This document shows positions 34,229 to 45,138 of a stretch of 64,000 nucleotides of DNA, in pieces; within the stretch, counting starts at the first letter, position 1; each line of letters starts with the position of its first letter. The translations under genes were made by a program, and so were the position numbers. Source of the DNA: Salvia splendens (taxonomy: Eukaryota > Streptophyta > Magnoliopsida > Lamiales > Lamiaceae); NCBI RefSeq assembly GCF_004379255.2, contig NC_056049.1, forward strand, positions 14,926,063 to 14,990,062, read 5' to 3'. The notes beneath the pieces were generated by a model. The model saw nothing but the letters and a program-made list of their open reading frames with translations, did not search any database and was not told the DNA's origin.

Positions 34229-36616
34229 ATGGCCGGAGTCGGCATGCAACAGCTTCCAAATGGAGGGCTCCCATATCTACGTCCTCCGTTGTTTCTTAAA
34301 ATATTCTCTCGTTTGAACAACATGGGAGAACTGGTAGGTTATAGCTATTTTTATTTTTCAAATGTATATGGCCACATTCATGCAACTATTTTCTTGATTT
34401 GGTTGTAATTCAGCGGTTGCCAGCCGAATTTGATGCGATTCACGGAGCAACCCTTCATTGGAGTGTAGGTTAGTGATGCCAAACGGTGATGGGTGGACAG
34501 TCCGACTCCTTCATTTGGGAAGCGGGTCACGCTTCCAGACGGGTTGGAGAGAGTTTGTTGGTGACAACCTCTTCAAACATGGTGACTTTCTAACATTCAC
34601 CCTAGTTGATGTTAGCACATTCCATGTCAAGAGATATGACATTCGCACAGGCGTACCTCCATTAACAGACGGCGAAGGTTAATCTTTTTACTCTCTTAAT
34701 GACATTCCATTTAATACTTGATTATAGTATGAGATGTTCCCAAATTGAACAGATTATGAGTACGACCCTAATGACGACACTCCATTCACCAACGTCGACA
34801 CCACAGACGATCACCAGCCATCGGCTACCGAAACTGATTCTTCTGATGATTCGGGTTATGAGGATGACCATGATGCTCTTGACTTGGACGGGTGATATGC
34901 TCAGATTTTGCACTGTTTTAAGGCCACTATTTGGTTTGTTTTGAATGTCAAAGTTGCATTACATGTTCATTATTTGCATATTTTGTCTATTTTGGTATTT
35001 TGACATGTTTTGTGAGAAATGTGCATATTTGAGCCTAAAAAGGGAGTCAAAATGCGAAGTTGGAAATATGGAGCTGTTCTGCATGTCCAGCGGTCCGCTG
35101 CAACACAGCCAACGACCGTTGGCGCCCAACGACCGCTAAGACAGTAGCGGCCCGCTCCGAGAAAGTTGTGCATAGAAGAAAGGACACGCCCAGCGACTGC
35201 TGGAGAATGCGTGACGACCGCTACAAAGAGTCCAGAGAGTTACGGGATGATTGCCAGCGACCGCTGGCCAAGAGACAGAAGCTTCGGACCAACCCACGGT
35301 GACCCCTGGCCAAGGTGCAGCGGCTCGCTAGAAAAAAGTGGAGAGCAGATTTGCACTATTTTCTCTCCAAGATTTACCATCTTTTGCAACCATTTTCCTT
35401 ATTTGAAGAGGGGCAATTTTCTCCCTATAAATACTGCCCAAAGCTTCATCAAAAGAAGATCTTCTCTTTGCCAAATATTTCCAGAGCTTAAAAGTTAGAG
35501 TGATTCATTGTGCAAGGGGTTGAAGAAGGATTCAAGAGTTCATCAAGGCTACAAGGATTCTACCTTTGGGTTTTATTTGTTTTAGTCTTTATGTTTTCAT
35601 TGTTTTCCTTACAATCTATGTTTATAATTTATTCAATCATGTGTAACTAAACTCATAGGATTCTAGGGATGTGTTAGTAACGACTTTGGTTCTACAATTT
35701 CTTTTTCTATTTAATATCCGCTTGTTCTTACTTTGTTTCTTCCCTAAGTAATTAAATAATGCTTCACGTTTGAGTGACACATTCTGTGATGAATTAATAT
35801 AACTTGCTACATAATCGTGAGACGAGGTTGAAGAGTTAGATCCACTTAGTAGACACTACAATTAGCTTCCTTTAAAACGGCATTGTTAATTGAGAGTGAG
35901 GACTTTTCAAGGGTCTTAGGAGCTTTTAGGAGTTACGTATTTAGGATTGACAACCCTAATGTTTGTAATCAACGTTTGTATCGCATGAGTATAAGCTAGG
36001 TGACTCGTTCTATCAAAGTAAGAACTGTGCTAGGGTGTTGCAGTTGGAATTTGTATAACCATAACTGTGAACGCACATCCCTGGAATTCCCTTATCTCTA
36101 TACTTTTATCTCCGTGATTATTAGCAATTAGTTGTTTACTTGCTTTAAATTGTACTTTGTTTTCAAAAATCTTTAAATCTTTCGGTTTTCCAAATAATAA
36201 TTGAGTTTTAGTAGAGGATAGTTAGTTTATGTTTGTTTTCCCCGTGATCGATATCCGGTACTAACCTTTAGCTATTCCTACTCTGTATACTTGCAGGTAT
36301 TTATAGTGCTAATAAAAAGTGCATCAACGGGCGCCCCACCTTTACTGTTACGATCATTGCATCCTACTTTCTCCGGCCTTTGGAGATACCATACGGATTC
36401 TGGTATCGTCATATCCACATGGGTGCACTCCAAGCACCGGTGTACTTCCTCACCCAGGAGAACACGTGGATGCTTACACTTATGCATAGCAGCTCAAACA
36501 TTTGGGTGAAACACGGGTGGAAACGATTCAGGCGTGTGAATGGGCTTGTAGTCGGTGATCGTTGTCATTTCACATTGGTGAATCCAGATGAGGTGACTTT
36601 TTACATGCCTTCGTGA
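34229..36616 (+). pseudogene. two-B3-domain (REM-like) transcription factor gene, split by a solo LTR
   Basis: Exon 1 (34229-34333) encodes MAGVGMQQLPNGG and RPPLFLKIFS. Intron 34334-34413 is GT-AG. Exon 2 (34414-34677) has LPAEFDAIHGATLHW, then GDGWTVRLLHLGSG, GWREFVGDNLFKHGDFLTF. Intron 34678-34752. Exon 3 resumes DYEYDPNDDTPF and an acidic linker up to DALDLDG. The solo LTR interrupts here with TSD ACGGG. After it the frame continues RPTFTVTI, YGFWYRHI, WVKHGWKRFRRVNGLVVGDR to a stop at 36616, a second B3 domain. B3 domains bind DNA in plant nuclei. Between LHW and GDGW a one-base frame break (about 34465-34475) adds to the LTR damage. Confidence 0.7.
34893..36326 (+). repeat. solo LTR (1434 bp) inside the B3 gene
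   Basis: TGATATGCTCAG...AGTGCATCA is bounded by ACGGG on both sides (34888-34892 and 36327-36331). A TATA box (CTATAAATA) near 35426 gives the plus orientation. No internal region is present, so recombination between two LTRs probably removed it. The style resembles Athila/Tat-type gypsy LTRs. Several imperfect dyads of the type AGCGACCGCT lie at 35090-35330. Confidence 0.85.
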
Positions 36617-37005
36617 TAGTGTGTTGGCCAAATTAAAATTTTTAAGTGCTCGGTTGTTGTTTGATCGATGTGGTATCAAGGAGTTGTTAAGGAATTTTAT
36701 CTTGTTACTCTATGGTCCGTTGTAATGCGTCGTGTGATGTATTAATGTTGAGAAATTTGAACCCTCACCAAGTTTTCATGATATCTACTTCAAAAGTTAT
36801 GGTGTTGGAAATTATGAGTTCATGTATTGTCTTTATACATACGGTTTATCTAGTACCAAATCACCAATTCATTGTCCTCTACCCAAATCGCATAGTTGTT
36901 GTGCGCATATTATCATACAAATTTTCCGATTACAATACCCAGTAGGACAAGTACCACAGACATGAAACCAACCAGAACATACGAAGGTACCACAGAACCA
37001 ACATT
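36617..37005. other. no gene recognised
   Basis: AT-rich spacer between the B3 gene end and the zinc-finger remnant. Confidence 0.35.
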
Positions 37006-37290
37006 TTAACATCCATAACAAAGTTGGCACCGAACATCGTGGTAGTTTTCATGATCAGACTGTCCTTTGGGATAACGAGAAGGGCTGGGTATTTTAGTCG
37101 AAAGACCTGACGTGGGATTTTCTTCGTGTGTAGGTGCTTCGTCGCACCACTTGAACGATCCATGGTGATCCCCATTAACGGGGCACTTGTAGTAGTACCT
37201 ACCCGGATGCTTGGTTGTTTTACCGGCACACCACAACACCATCCTGTTGTTACCACAAGCACATGAAGGTGTGTGTATACACTCCGTGAT
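37006..37290 (-). CDS. GRF-type zinc finger fragment
   Basis: On the minus strand the frame reads SCACGNNRMVLWCAGKTTKH, then PGRYYYKCP, then GSFKWCDE, and ends at 37006. The C-x-C-G start, the PGRYYYKCP core and the FKWCDE end match the zf-GRF module, a small nucleic-acid-binding zinc ribbon. It is common in plants as short proteins of the At4g04775 type and in some transposon-linked ORFs. The start codon is unclear because the frame is open upstream of 37242 without an obvious ATG. It lies 150 bp downstream of the PIF transposase end on the same strand. Confidence 0.55.
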   Translation of the reverse strand: MTECIHTPSCACGNNRMVLWCAGKTTKHPGRYYYKCPVNGDHHGSFKWCDEAPTHEENPTSGLSTKIPSPSRYPKGQSDHENYHDVRCQLCYGC

Positions 37291-38112
37291 GCATTGTTGT
37301 TATGTTATTAGATGCAAACAACCATTTATCAAAATGTGTAGAAACCGAAAATGCACAAAATGTTGTTATCACGGAATTTGAAAACGTCACTTAAGTGTAA
37401 CAATGTCAACAACATTCCTAATTGATTTAGAAACATTCGCATCAAACACGTTGTCTGTGAATCCACATTGCGTTAGCCAAATCATCACGAAATTGCATCC
37501 ATTCAGTCGAGGGTTCCACATGGTCAACAAACTCAGCTCCGTCTATGTCGGGAAGGTTGGTGTTGTAGTCAACATTCAAATCAAGTTGGGCTTCGATAGG
37601 GTAATAGGATGCACAACGCAGAATGCCCCACCGCATCTTCAACACATCAAATGCGCGCTCGATAACATTCCTCGCTTTAGTATGTCGCATGTTAAACAGC
37701 TCTTTCGGGTTTTGCGGTGCCACATTACCAGGACCCCACTCCTTCAGGGGGTAACGAACACCTTTGTAAAGCGACAAGAACCCATTGCTATTTGCGCAAC
37801 CATTATCACATAGGTAATAACAACATGCGATGAGTACATGGTTTACTTAACAGAGAAATGTGACACCTTGTATAGCTACACGAACCCATGAATGTCAGAA
37901 TCACCGACCTTGTGGAACCCTTAACCCTCCTTCTTGAGTTAAGGCATCACGCAACACACAAAAATCTCCACCCGAACCCTCCCATCCAGGGAGTACAAAC
38001 ATAAATTGTATGTCTCGATCGCATACCGCCAACGTATTCGTTGCAATTTGACCTTTGCGCGTTCGATAACGTGGCTTGTCCATAATCTCACCAATATGTT
38101 GATATACGTACC

Positions 38113-39094
38113 TGAAGTGAGCTAGAAAGAGCGTGTGCACTTTGATATATCACAATCCAATAGGTCTAGAGGATTCACTAGATCACAGGGTCTAGGAATT
38201 CTTGAATCTGTCAGAATTCGATCGTTGGACACATTTTTCTTGCTTCAAAACCTCAACCTACTATACTATTGGCTAGTATAGGGAAGTAAAGGATCGATCC
38301 CACGAGGACGGATGTTCTACGAAACTGCATTCAAGATGTTTTGGGAGGGTTTGGCTGCTGCCACGTAACAAGTGGGTCGAGTATTTTAAACTACTAGACT
38401 TGGGAAATTAAAGCTAGATTACTCTATCTACTGGGTCCAGGAAACGAGTTCGTACGGCACATGCATGACTCTGAATGCAAAAGTAACTTGAGAGGCAAAA
38501 ATCAACAAACTGGAAACTAAACTGACTTTCCTAAAATGACCCAACAAACTAGCACAGAAAGTGGGGACCAAATTTCCCTAAGTGACCAGGTTCTGGAAAA
38601 AGCTACAGAAAGCACAAAAGACAAGCAGAAGGCACAAACATGAGCAGATCTGATCCTAACTACTAACAAACTTTGTCTTCTTCATGAATCAAACGGGAAT
38701 AACAGAATAAAACAGAGCATGAATCACTATGAAAACAGAACAAGATCCAGATCTGAACTTAAATAAGAAATTTAAGACTAAACTCGACAGATCTAAAATA
38801 TTGGGCCTAGCAGATATGAGAACAAACAGTAAACAACCATAATCAAACAAAACTCAAGTAGCAACTCCAGATCCATCACGATTCTCCAAAATCCCAACGT
38901 CCCCTTAATCAAATCCAACAAATCCAACAACAAATCCAACAGATCCCAACTCCAAACATCCAACGAACAACAAATACGAAACCGAAAAGCAGCAGACAAC
39001 ATCAACTCCTCGAGATCCAACAAAAACTAACAGAAACTTCCATAATATATAAAACTAAGCTTGATTCCAACAGATCCAAGTCAGAGACAGAAAT
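38113..39094 (-). repeat. truncated 3' LTR of the Athila-like element
   Basis: Aligns with the first 980 bp of the LTR at 42126-43678 and then diverges after cagagacag. About 570 bp of the U3 side is missing. Confidence 0.8.
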
Positions 39095-39410
39095 AGTCGG
39101 ACTAACATTGCATCCTTTCACAGATAGGTAGTCTAGGCCTATTGTCTAGGTTGTGAAATTATTATTTTTCTTTGTTCAGGACTGACCGCGTACCTTAAAT
39201 TGAGCGCAGCCCACAACCGGTCTACTAAAACAAAGACTTAGACTTTGTTATATTCGCTTGTACATTTAAATATGCAATAAACATCCATTAAATGTAAAAC
39301 ATAACAACATCATGACAAAAATAATCTGTTGCATTCATTAGAAAATAATAATTAGAGTTTTACAGTATTCAATCACTCGAAAGGTGATTTCTAGTATATA
39401 AACCCTAACA
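39095..39410 (-). other. unrelated insert between LTR remnant and protease
   Basis: This AT-rich segment of about 310 bp matches neither the 5' LTR nor the coding region. It contains phrases such as cacaacctagacaatagg (minus strand) and looks like a piece of another retroelement untranslated region or LTR. The origin is unresolved. Confidence 0.35.
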
Positions 39411-40201
39411 TTGTCTACCTAAAAGCACTCCGCTAGACTCAGCAGACTCATTTTCACTCATCCTAATCACATGGAAATCAGCTGGATACAAGAAATCATG
39501 CACCTTAACTATCACATTCTCTAACACACCTTCTAGACTAATGCATGACCTATCCGCTAACTGAATCACCACTTACTCCCACCATTTTTCTTGTAGATGG
39601 AAAGCGGTAAAACATTTATCAATGCTCCTAGGTCACACATAGCATGCTCAATTCTGATGTCCCCAATTGAAATAGGCAGAGTGAACATACCTGGGTCAGT
39701 GCGTTTTGATGGCATCCTCCGCTTTTGAATCACTGCTGACACACTTTCTCCAATCACTATTTTGCCATTGGGTTTAGTCTTCCCGGCAATAAATTCCTTG
39801 ATGAACTTGTTGAAAAGAGGCAGCTTCAGAGCCTGTAGGAATGGTAGATTGATTTCCAGCTTGCCGAAGATTTCCATGAAGTCAATTGGATCATCTTTCT
39901 TTTTTCTGACTTCCCCTCGGTAGGGAAAGGGGTTCACTTGTTTGACCGTGTCGCTGGAATCTCCCTTGGAAGACTCTTCAGTCTCTTTCCTTACTCTCTC
40001 TTTCTCCACTTCAGTTCCTGAGTCTAAGAAAAATGGGTCAGCCATTCGGGGTAGTGGTTTTCTCAGGTCACCGATCTGGATTTCACCCTCTGTTCTGGCT
40101 TCCCTTGTTTCCGCTTCTTTTGTCCCAGTGTCTTCCTTTTGATGGAGTAGATCATCTCCTTCTTTCCCCACTTCAGTAGGTGTCCCTTCATCCATCCTCA
40201 T
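39411..40201 (-). pseudogene. Athila-like protease region
   Basis: Minus-strand reading: KKDDPIDFMEIFGKLEINLP, FLQALKLPLFNKFIKEFIAG, then HAMCDLGALINVLPLSIYKK, the aspartic protease core, with the usual Ala-Ser replaced (DLGALIN for DLGASIN). A stop near 39566 is followed in another frame by QLADRSCISLEGVLENVIVK and VLLGRQ. Coding ends where the foreign segment begins. Confidence 0.75.
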
Positions 40202-42028
40202 TGTCGGACGTACTCTCGTCCAGACCTAAGGGTGATTTGACTGATGTTAGCTCTATCTAGTGGCTTAACTGTGGCAGGGATTCTTCCTTCATTCCCACGC
40301 ATTTCACTAATGGAAGTGGCGATCTGGGATAATTGCTTCGCCAGCATATCCATGGCTTCCTTGTGTTCCACATGAGCCTCTTGAAGCTTATGTACCACAT
40401 CATTGTTGAACTGCATATTATTCTACATGTGTTGCTGTGAGCTGAACAAATCGTTCACCATCTCACTGGGACTCTTCGACTGTATGGAGTTTGGCTAACT
40501 CACACTCGGTCCTTGATGGTGGCTAGGGTCATGTCCCTGATTGGAATGGAAGTTCCCTTGAGGTACCTGATTGTTTTTGTATTGATTACCCGACCCTTGA
40601 TTCCCCTGATAATTGGGTTGAGGGTTTAGGTTATTGCCCTGGTAATTCCTCTGGTGTGGTGGCACATAGGAATTTGCTGGATTGTCCTGATTTCTATTGG
40701 CCCAGTTAGACTGGTTGCCCTGATTCCGGTTGCCCCAATTGTTCTGTCACTCCTAATTCTGCCTGACCAGTTAGATTGCTGCTCCGGCGGGTTCCAAAAG
40801 TTAGTATTCTGCTGCTGGGGTGGTGAATTCGGGCTATTATCAGTCCATCTAAAATTTGGGTGATCCCTCCATGGGGTATCCCTTTGCTTCCCAGGGTTCC
40901 AACTTCCATTCAGATTCCAGCTTCCCATCGAATTTACCTGAGCTTGGAATTCTCCTTCCCCTAGTGGACCATAGTAGGGTTGAGGTTGTATTTCCTCTGG
41001 GCCTGGTGCTTTCACCTTTTCTGGTGGGGCAGGTTGGTTATTCTTCTCAATAGCACTCAAGAGTGCCTTCTCTAATCTGTCTATCCGGGCCTCCACCTTT
41101 TCATCGCCTTACTCTGTGATTGAATTAACTGATCCTCTTCTGAGAATGGCAGGCCCCTGATCATACGCCTTCTTTGCATCAATCAATCTTCCTTGAATCT
41201 CTCTAGCCTCGCTCACACACTTCTTGGTAAAATTCCCCCCGCTTGAGGAGTTCATCAAATCCTTGCACCCTGGATTCGCCCCTTCGTAAAAAATGTTGTA
41301 GACTTCTGCTTTAACCATTCGGTTGTTACGACAAGAATCGAGCAGTCCCTTGAAGCATGACCAATATTGACTCAAGGACTCATCATAGTCTTGTCTGCAT
41401 GCTTGAATTTTCTTCTTGAGAGAATTTGTCTTGTTCGCGGGAAAGAAGTAGTCCAGGAAGACTAGTTTGAAATCCGCCCACGTGCGGATAGAATTGGTCG
41501 GTAACCTTAATAACCATGTGTTGACCTCATCTTTCAACGTGAATGAGAGTGCGCGCAACCTATAATCCTCTTCAGTCGAATTAGGGGCCTCTTTTGAATA
41601 CTGCAAAGCTTGCAGAACTGATGGAGGAATTCATATGGGCACTCAATCCTTCACCCGTAGAAATGCGGCATTACATACAACACGTTCGTCTTGATATCGA
41701 TCGCCTGCTGGGTCTGGGTAATGACGATGGCTTGGGATGGTTTGCCATTCAGATGGGCATTGAGCGAGCCAATCTCCGGATCATTATCAATTACGTCCGC
41801 CATATCTCCTGTACTTTCTTCCTTTGTTTCTGAAAATGACTCTATTTCCTCCTTGATTGGCGAGGTTGGGTCCTCGTCACTGTCCGAACACAAATAGACT
41901 AGATCTCCTGTTGTTAACCCTGATCTAGTGGTGACATGGGATACTGCTTCCTTGACCTGCGAACTAGCTTGGGCGTCTCTCCAACCGGGTGAATTGTTCC
42001 AGTGTTCAAACCTTGAGCCTCTGCTCAT
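40202..42028 (-). pseudogene. Athila-like gag, frame-broken
   Basis: The start lies near 42028 (MSRGSRFEHWNNSPGWRD). The capsid core has LRALSFTLKDEVNTWLLRLP, WADFKLVFLDYFFPANKT and WSCFKGLLDSC. Then comes an Asn/Gln/Pro-rich linker with DHPNFRW, typical of Athila gag, and a coiled region EAHVEHKEAMDMLAKQLSQI. Several frame changes separate the pieces (near 41640, 41100, 40630 and 40420). Confidence 0.75.
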
Positions 42029-42106
42029 AAACTGAAAAGAAACGGAAAAATAAACAAATCAAAACTATATACACCAAAACCTCTAAACACAAATAACATC
42101 ATCCAT

Positions 42107-42123
42107 CCCCAGCAACGGCGCCA
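42107..42123 (-). other. primer binding site of the Athila-like element
   Basis: The minus strand reads TGGCGCCGTTGCTGGGG, 2 nt from the LTR. It matches the tRNA-Asp-type site used by Athila elements, with one difference. Confidence 0.8.
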
Positions 42124-42125
42124 TT

Positions 42126-43678
42126 TGAAGTAAGCTAGAAAGAGTGTGTGCACTTTGATATATCACAATCCAATAGGTCCAGAGGATTCACTAGATCACA
42201 GGGTCTAGGAATTCATGAATCTGTCAGAATTCGGTCGTTGGACACACTTTTCTTGCTTCAAAACCTCAACCCACTATACTATTGGCTAATATAGGGAAGT
42301 AAAGGATCGATCCCACGAGGACGAATGTGCTACAAAACTGCATTCAAGATGTTTTGGGAGGGTTTGGCTGCTGCCACGCAACATGTGGGTTGAGTATTTT
42401 AAACTACTAGACATGGGAAATTAAAGCTAGATTACTCTATCTACTGGGTCCAGGAAACGAGTTCGTACGGCATATGCATGACTCCGAATGCAAACGTAAC
42501 TTGAGAGGCAAAAATCAACAAACTGGAAACTAAACTGACTTTCCTAAAATGACCCAACAAACTAGCATAGAAACTGGGGACCAAATTTCCCTAAGTGACC
42601 AGGTTCTGGAAAAAGCTGCAGAAAGCACAAAAGACAAGCAGAAGGCACAAACATGAGCAGATCTGATCCTAACTACTAACAAACTTCGTCTTCTTCATGA
42701 ATCAAACAGGAATAACAGAATAAAACAGAGCATGAATCACCATGAAAATAGAACAAGATCCAGATCTGAACTTAAACAAGAAATTTAAGACTAAACTCGA
42801 CAGATCTAAACTATTGGGCATAGCAGATATGAGAACAAACAGTAAACAGTCATAATCATGCAAAACTCAAATAGCAACTCCAGATCCATCACGATTCTCC
42901 AAAATCCCAACGTCTCCTTATTCTGATCCAACAAATCCAACAACAATCCAACTGATCTCAACTCCAAACATCCAATGAACAACAAATACGAAACAGAAAA
43001 GCAGCAGACAACATCAACTCCTCGAGATCCAACAAAAACTACCAGAAACTTCCATAATATATAAAACTAAGCTTGATTCCAGCAGATCCAAGTCAGAGAC
43101 AGGAATTACTAAGCTAAAAACCAACGAGTACTTGAAATGGAAAGAGAACTAAACAAAGCAAATGTAAAATATTGTTTCTTCGCCTTCGCAAGGCGGTGTT
43201 ACACAGCAGCAAAATGAACTAGAACCACCACGGTAGCCGGAATTCACCCCATAACCAAGTGTGCAGCAAGTGAAATGTGTTTCTGAAGTGTGGAGCTAAG
43301 TGAGTGAGCTAGGAGCCTCCTAAAAATTATCTAAAAGCGTATATATCTCTTCCTCAATGTTGAGCTCTTTATATAGGTAAGGCTCTGATCCCTATGGCCT
43401 CTTCTTCGTGAATTGACGCTTGTGCCCCTGAATAGGATCTTTTAAAGTCTGCTCTTTGATCCATTCTGCTCCTGCCGCCAACTTCCTGATTCTCTTATGT
43501 CCGAGCGACGACTTCTGATGCTTCACTCCAAAATTCATCTCTTTTGCATCTGCCAGGTCAATTAACACAAACTCCTGGGTCTGGTAGATTTATTACGCAC
43601 CTGAACTTAGAAACATTCATTAGTGTTCCAAAAACACAGAATTTAACCCAAAACCAATGCATGAAACCAGCCTTATCA
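42126..43678 (-). repeat. 5' LTR of the Athila-like element (1553 bp)
   Basis: Plus-strand limits are TGAAGTAAGCTAG...CAGCCTTATCA, with TSD GTACC at 43679. In element orientation a TATA box (TATATAAAG) lies near 43367-43375. Confidence 0.85.
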
Positions 43679-44155
43679 GTACCATCAAGCGCCCCAAGAC
43701 AACCCTGGCACATCAAGGTAAACAAATCTCATTACATTGTACACCAACAATAATATGTACCCATCCGTCGACATGGACACATGTAGACCACACAACTTGA
43801 ACCATTTCCAACGGTAGTCCAAACAATCAGTCGGTACCGCCGCTAGTGTGGACAACAATATTCCATGTAGGCTGAGAACAACGGCCAATACTTTGTTAAC
43901 ATAATGCGAAACCGTGGATCCCGACCTCCAGAACTAGAACTTGACCACACCATTTTTGACATGAAGCACCAACACAGTGATGAACATCGACACTTGTTCT
44001 TCCACGCCCACATACTTTCTAGTTGTCAAACCACAACGGGTTGCTAGAACGCGACATAGTCGGCCAAAGGTGCTCCGATCCATTCGTAGATTGGCCACGA
44101 AATCATAGTCAGTGACATTTACCAACCGATCCTTATGCTTCACTTGCATATGCAT

Positions 44156-45138
44156 TTTTTAACACTATAATGTCGTGCGTTCTCGAGAATAACGCGTCTT
44201 TTCCGGCGACTATGACGGTTCAGATATCTGTGAACTAAGGTTGAGGTTTCTATGCGTTGATAGTTAGTACTGGAGTTTCTCATCTATACCAACATCAGAT
44301 TCAACAAATAACATAACACACACATCACCCACTATTCAACAACAAAGGGAGCTCACATATAATTTCATCTGGTACACTAAACACCAAACAGTCACAGACA
44401 ACATACTCATAATTAAACACCAAAGAATCACAAACAACTTACTCATAAACCCGCATACCTTTTCACCGGATCTACTTCAACTGTGCTTGTAATGTCGTGG
44501 GGGTCGGTTGGCTACAATAACCAAACGGATCTGAAAGTGCAATAAAAACTTCCATAAATTAGATCCATAACTGTAGAGTGGTCGGGATTCGAGACAAAGA
44601 CAAGAAAAGAAACAGACCAATTAGATCTGGTGAGGTAGATGTTGGAGTCATTAGGAAGGTGGTATTTCGCCGACCGTCTCCTCTTCAACGGGTATGTGGA
44701 GTGGGAGGTAGAGAGAGATTCCACAATTGCAAAAAAACACAAAAGGACGTTGATGTCAGTGAAAGGGGGGATTCAAAATTTTGAAGGGTAAAGTTGTAAA
44801 TTCTTGTCCAACTCTTGACGACTGTAGCGGAGCAGAAATCAAATATTACGTTGCCATTGTGAATTATTTATGACGAAAAAATGGATCAAAAGTGAATTAT
44901 CTATTACGGACATAAGAAAAGTGTTGGCTTTACATCGTACCTAAGGTGTATGTGTGGTGATCAAGGAGATTCTGAAGTCCACTCTTTGATTTAAAGTTTA
45001 GTCGCTAGAGAAGTAGTGATATAAGTCTTGAAGCATAATTTGCAAAAGGCTCAACAACACAGATTTTTTGTCCAATGGAAGAATTCATTTGATGATGATG
45101 CTACTTGGGTGTTTTTGTACGATTTGCAGTAGAAGTAT
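44156..45138. other. upstream flank of the transposase, no gene recognised
   Basis: This may hold the 5' untranslated part and terminal inverted repeat of the PIF/Harbinger element. I could not identify a matching terminal pair. Confidence 0.3.

Larger units (their letters stand above)
38113..43678 (-). mobile_element. non-autonomous Athila-like gypsy element with truncated 3' LTR
   Basis: The element is bounded by TSD GTACC (38108-38112 and 43679-43683). The 5' LTR is 42126-43678; the 3' LTR keeps only 38113 to about 39094. The primer site at 42107-42123 begins TGGCGCCGTTGC on the minus strand, the Athila-type (tRNA-Asp-like) site. The interior has gag and protease remnants but no RT, RNase H or integrase. 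Confidence 0.88.
37442..44155 (-). pseudogene. PIF/Harbinger transposase, split by an Athila-like element
   Basis: The N-terminal piece (44155-43684) has DFVANLRMDRSTFGRLCRVL and RKYVGVEEQVSMFITVL, an in-frame stop at 43934, then SGSTVSHYVNKVLAVVLSLH. It ends at QGCLGALDGT, which holds the first catalytic Asp. An element with TSD GTACC interrupts there. The C-terminal piece (38112-37442) resumes MDKPRYRTRKGQIATNTLAV, FVLPGWEGSGGD, GVRYPLKEWG and ARNVIERAFDVLKMRWGILR. These are hallmarks of the DDE_Tnp_4 nuclease of plant PIF/Harbinger transposons. There is probably an intron near 43790-43700. The stop and further frame changes make it non-functional even without the insertion. Confidence 0.85.
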
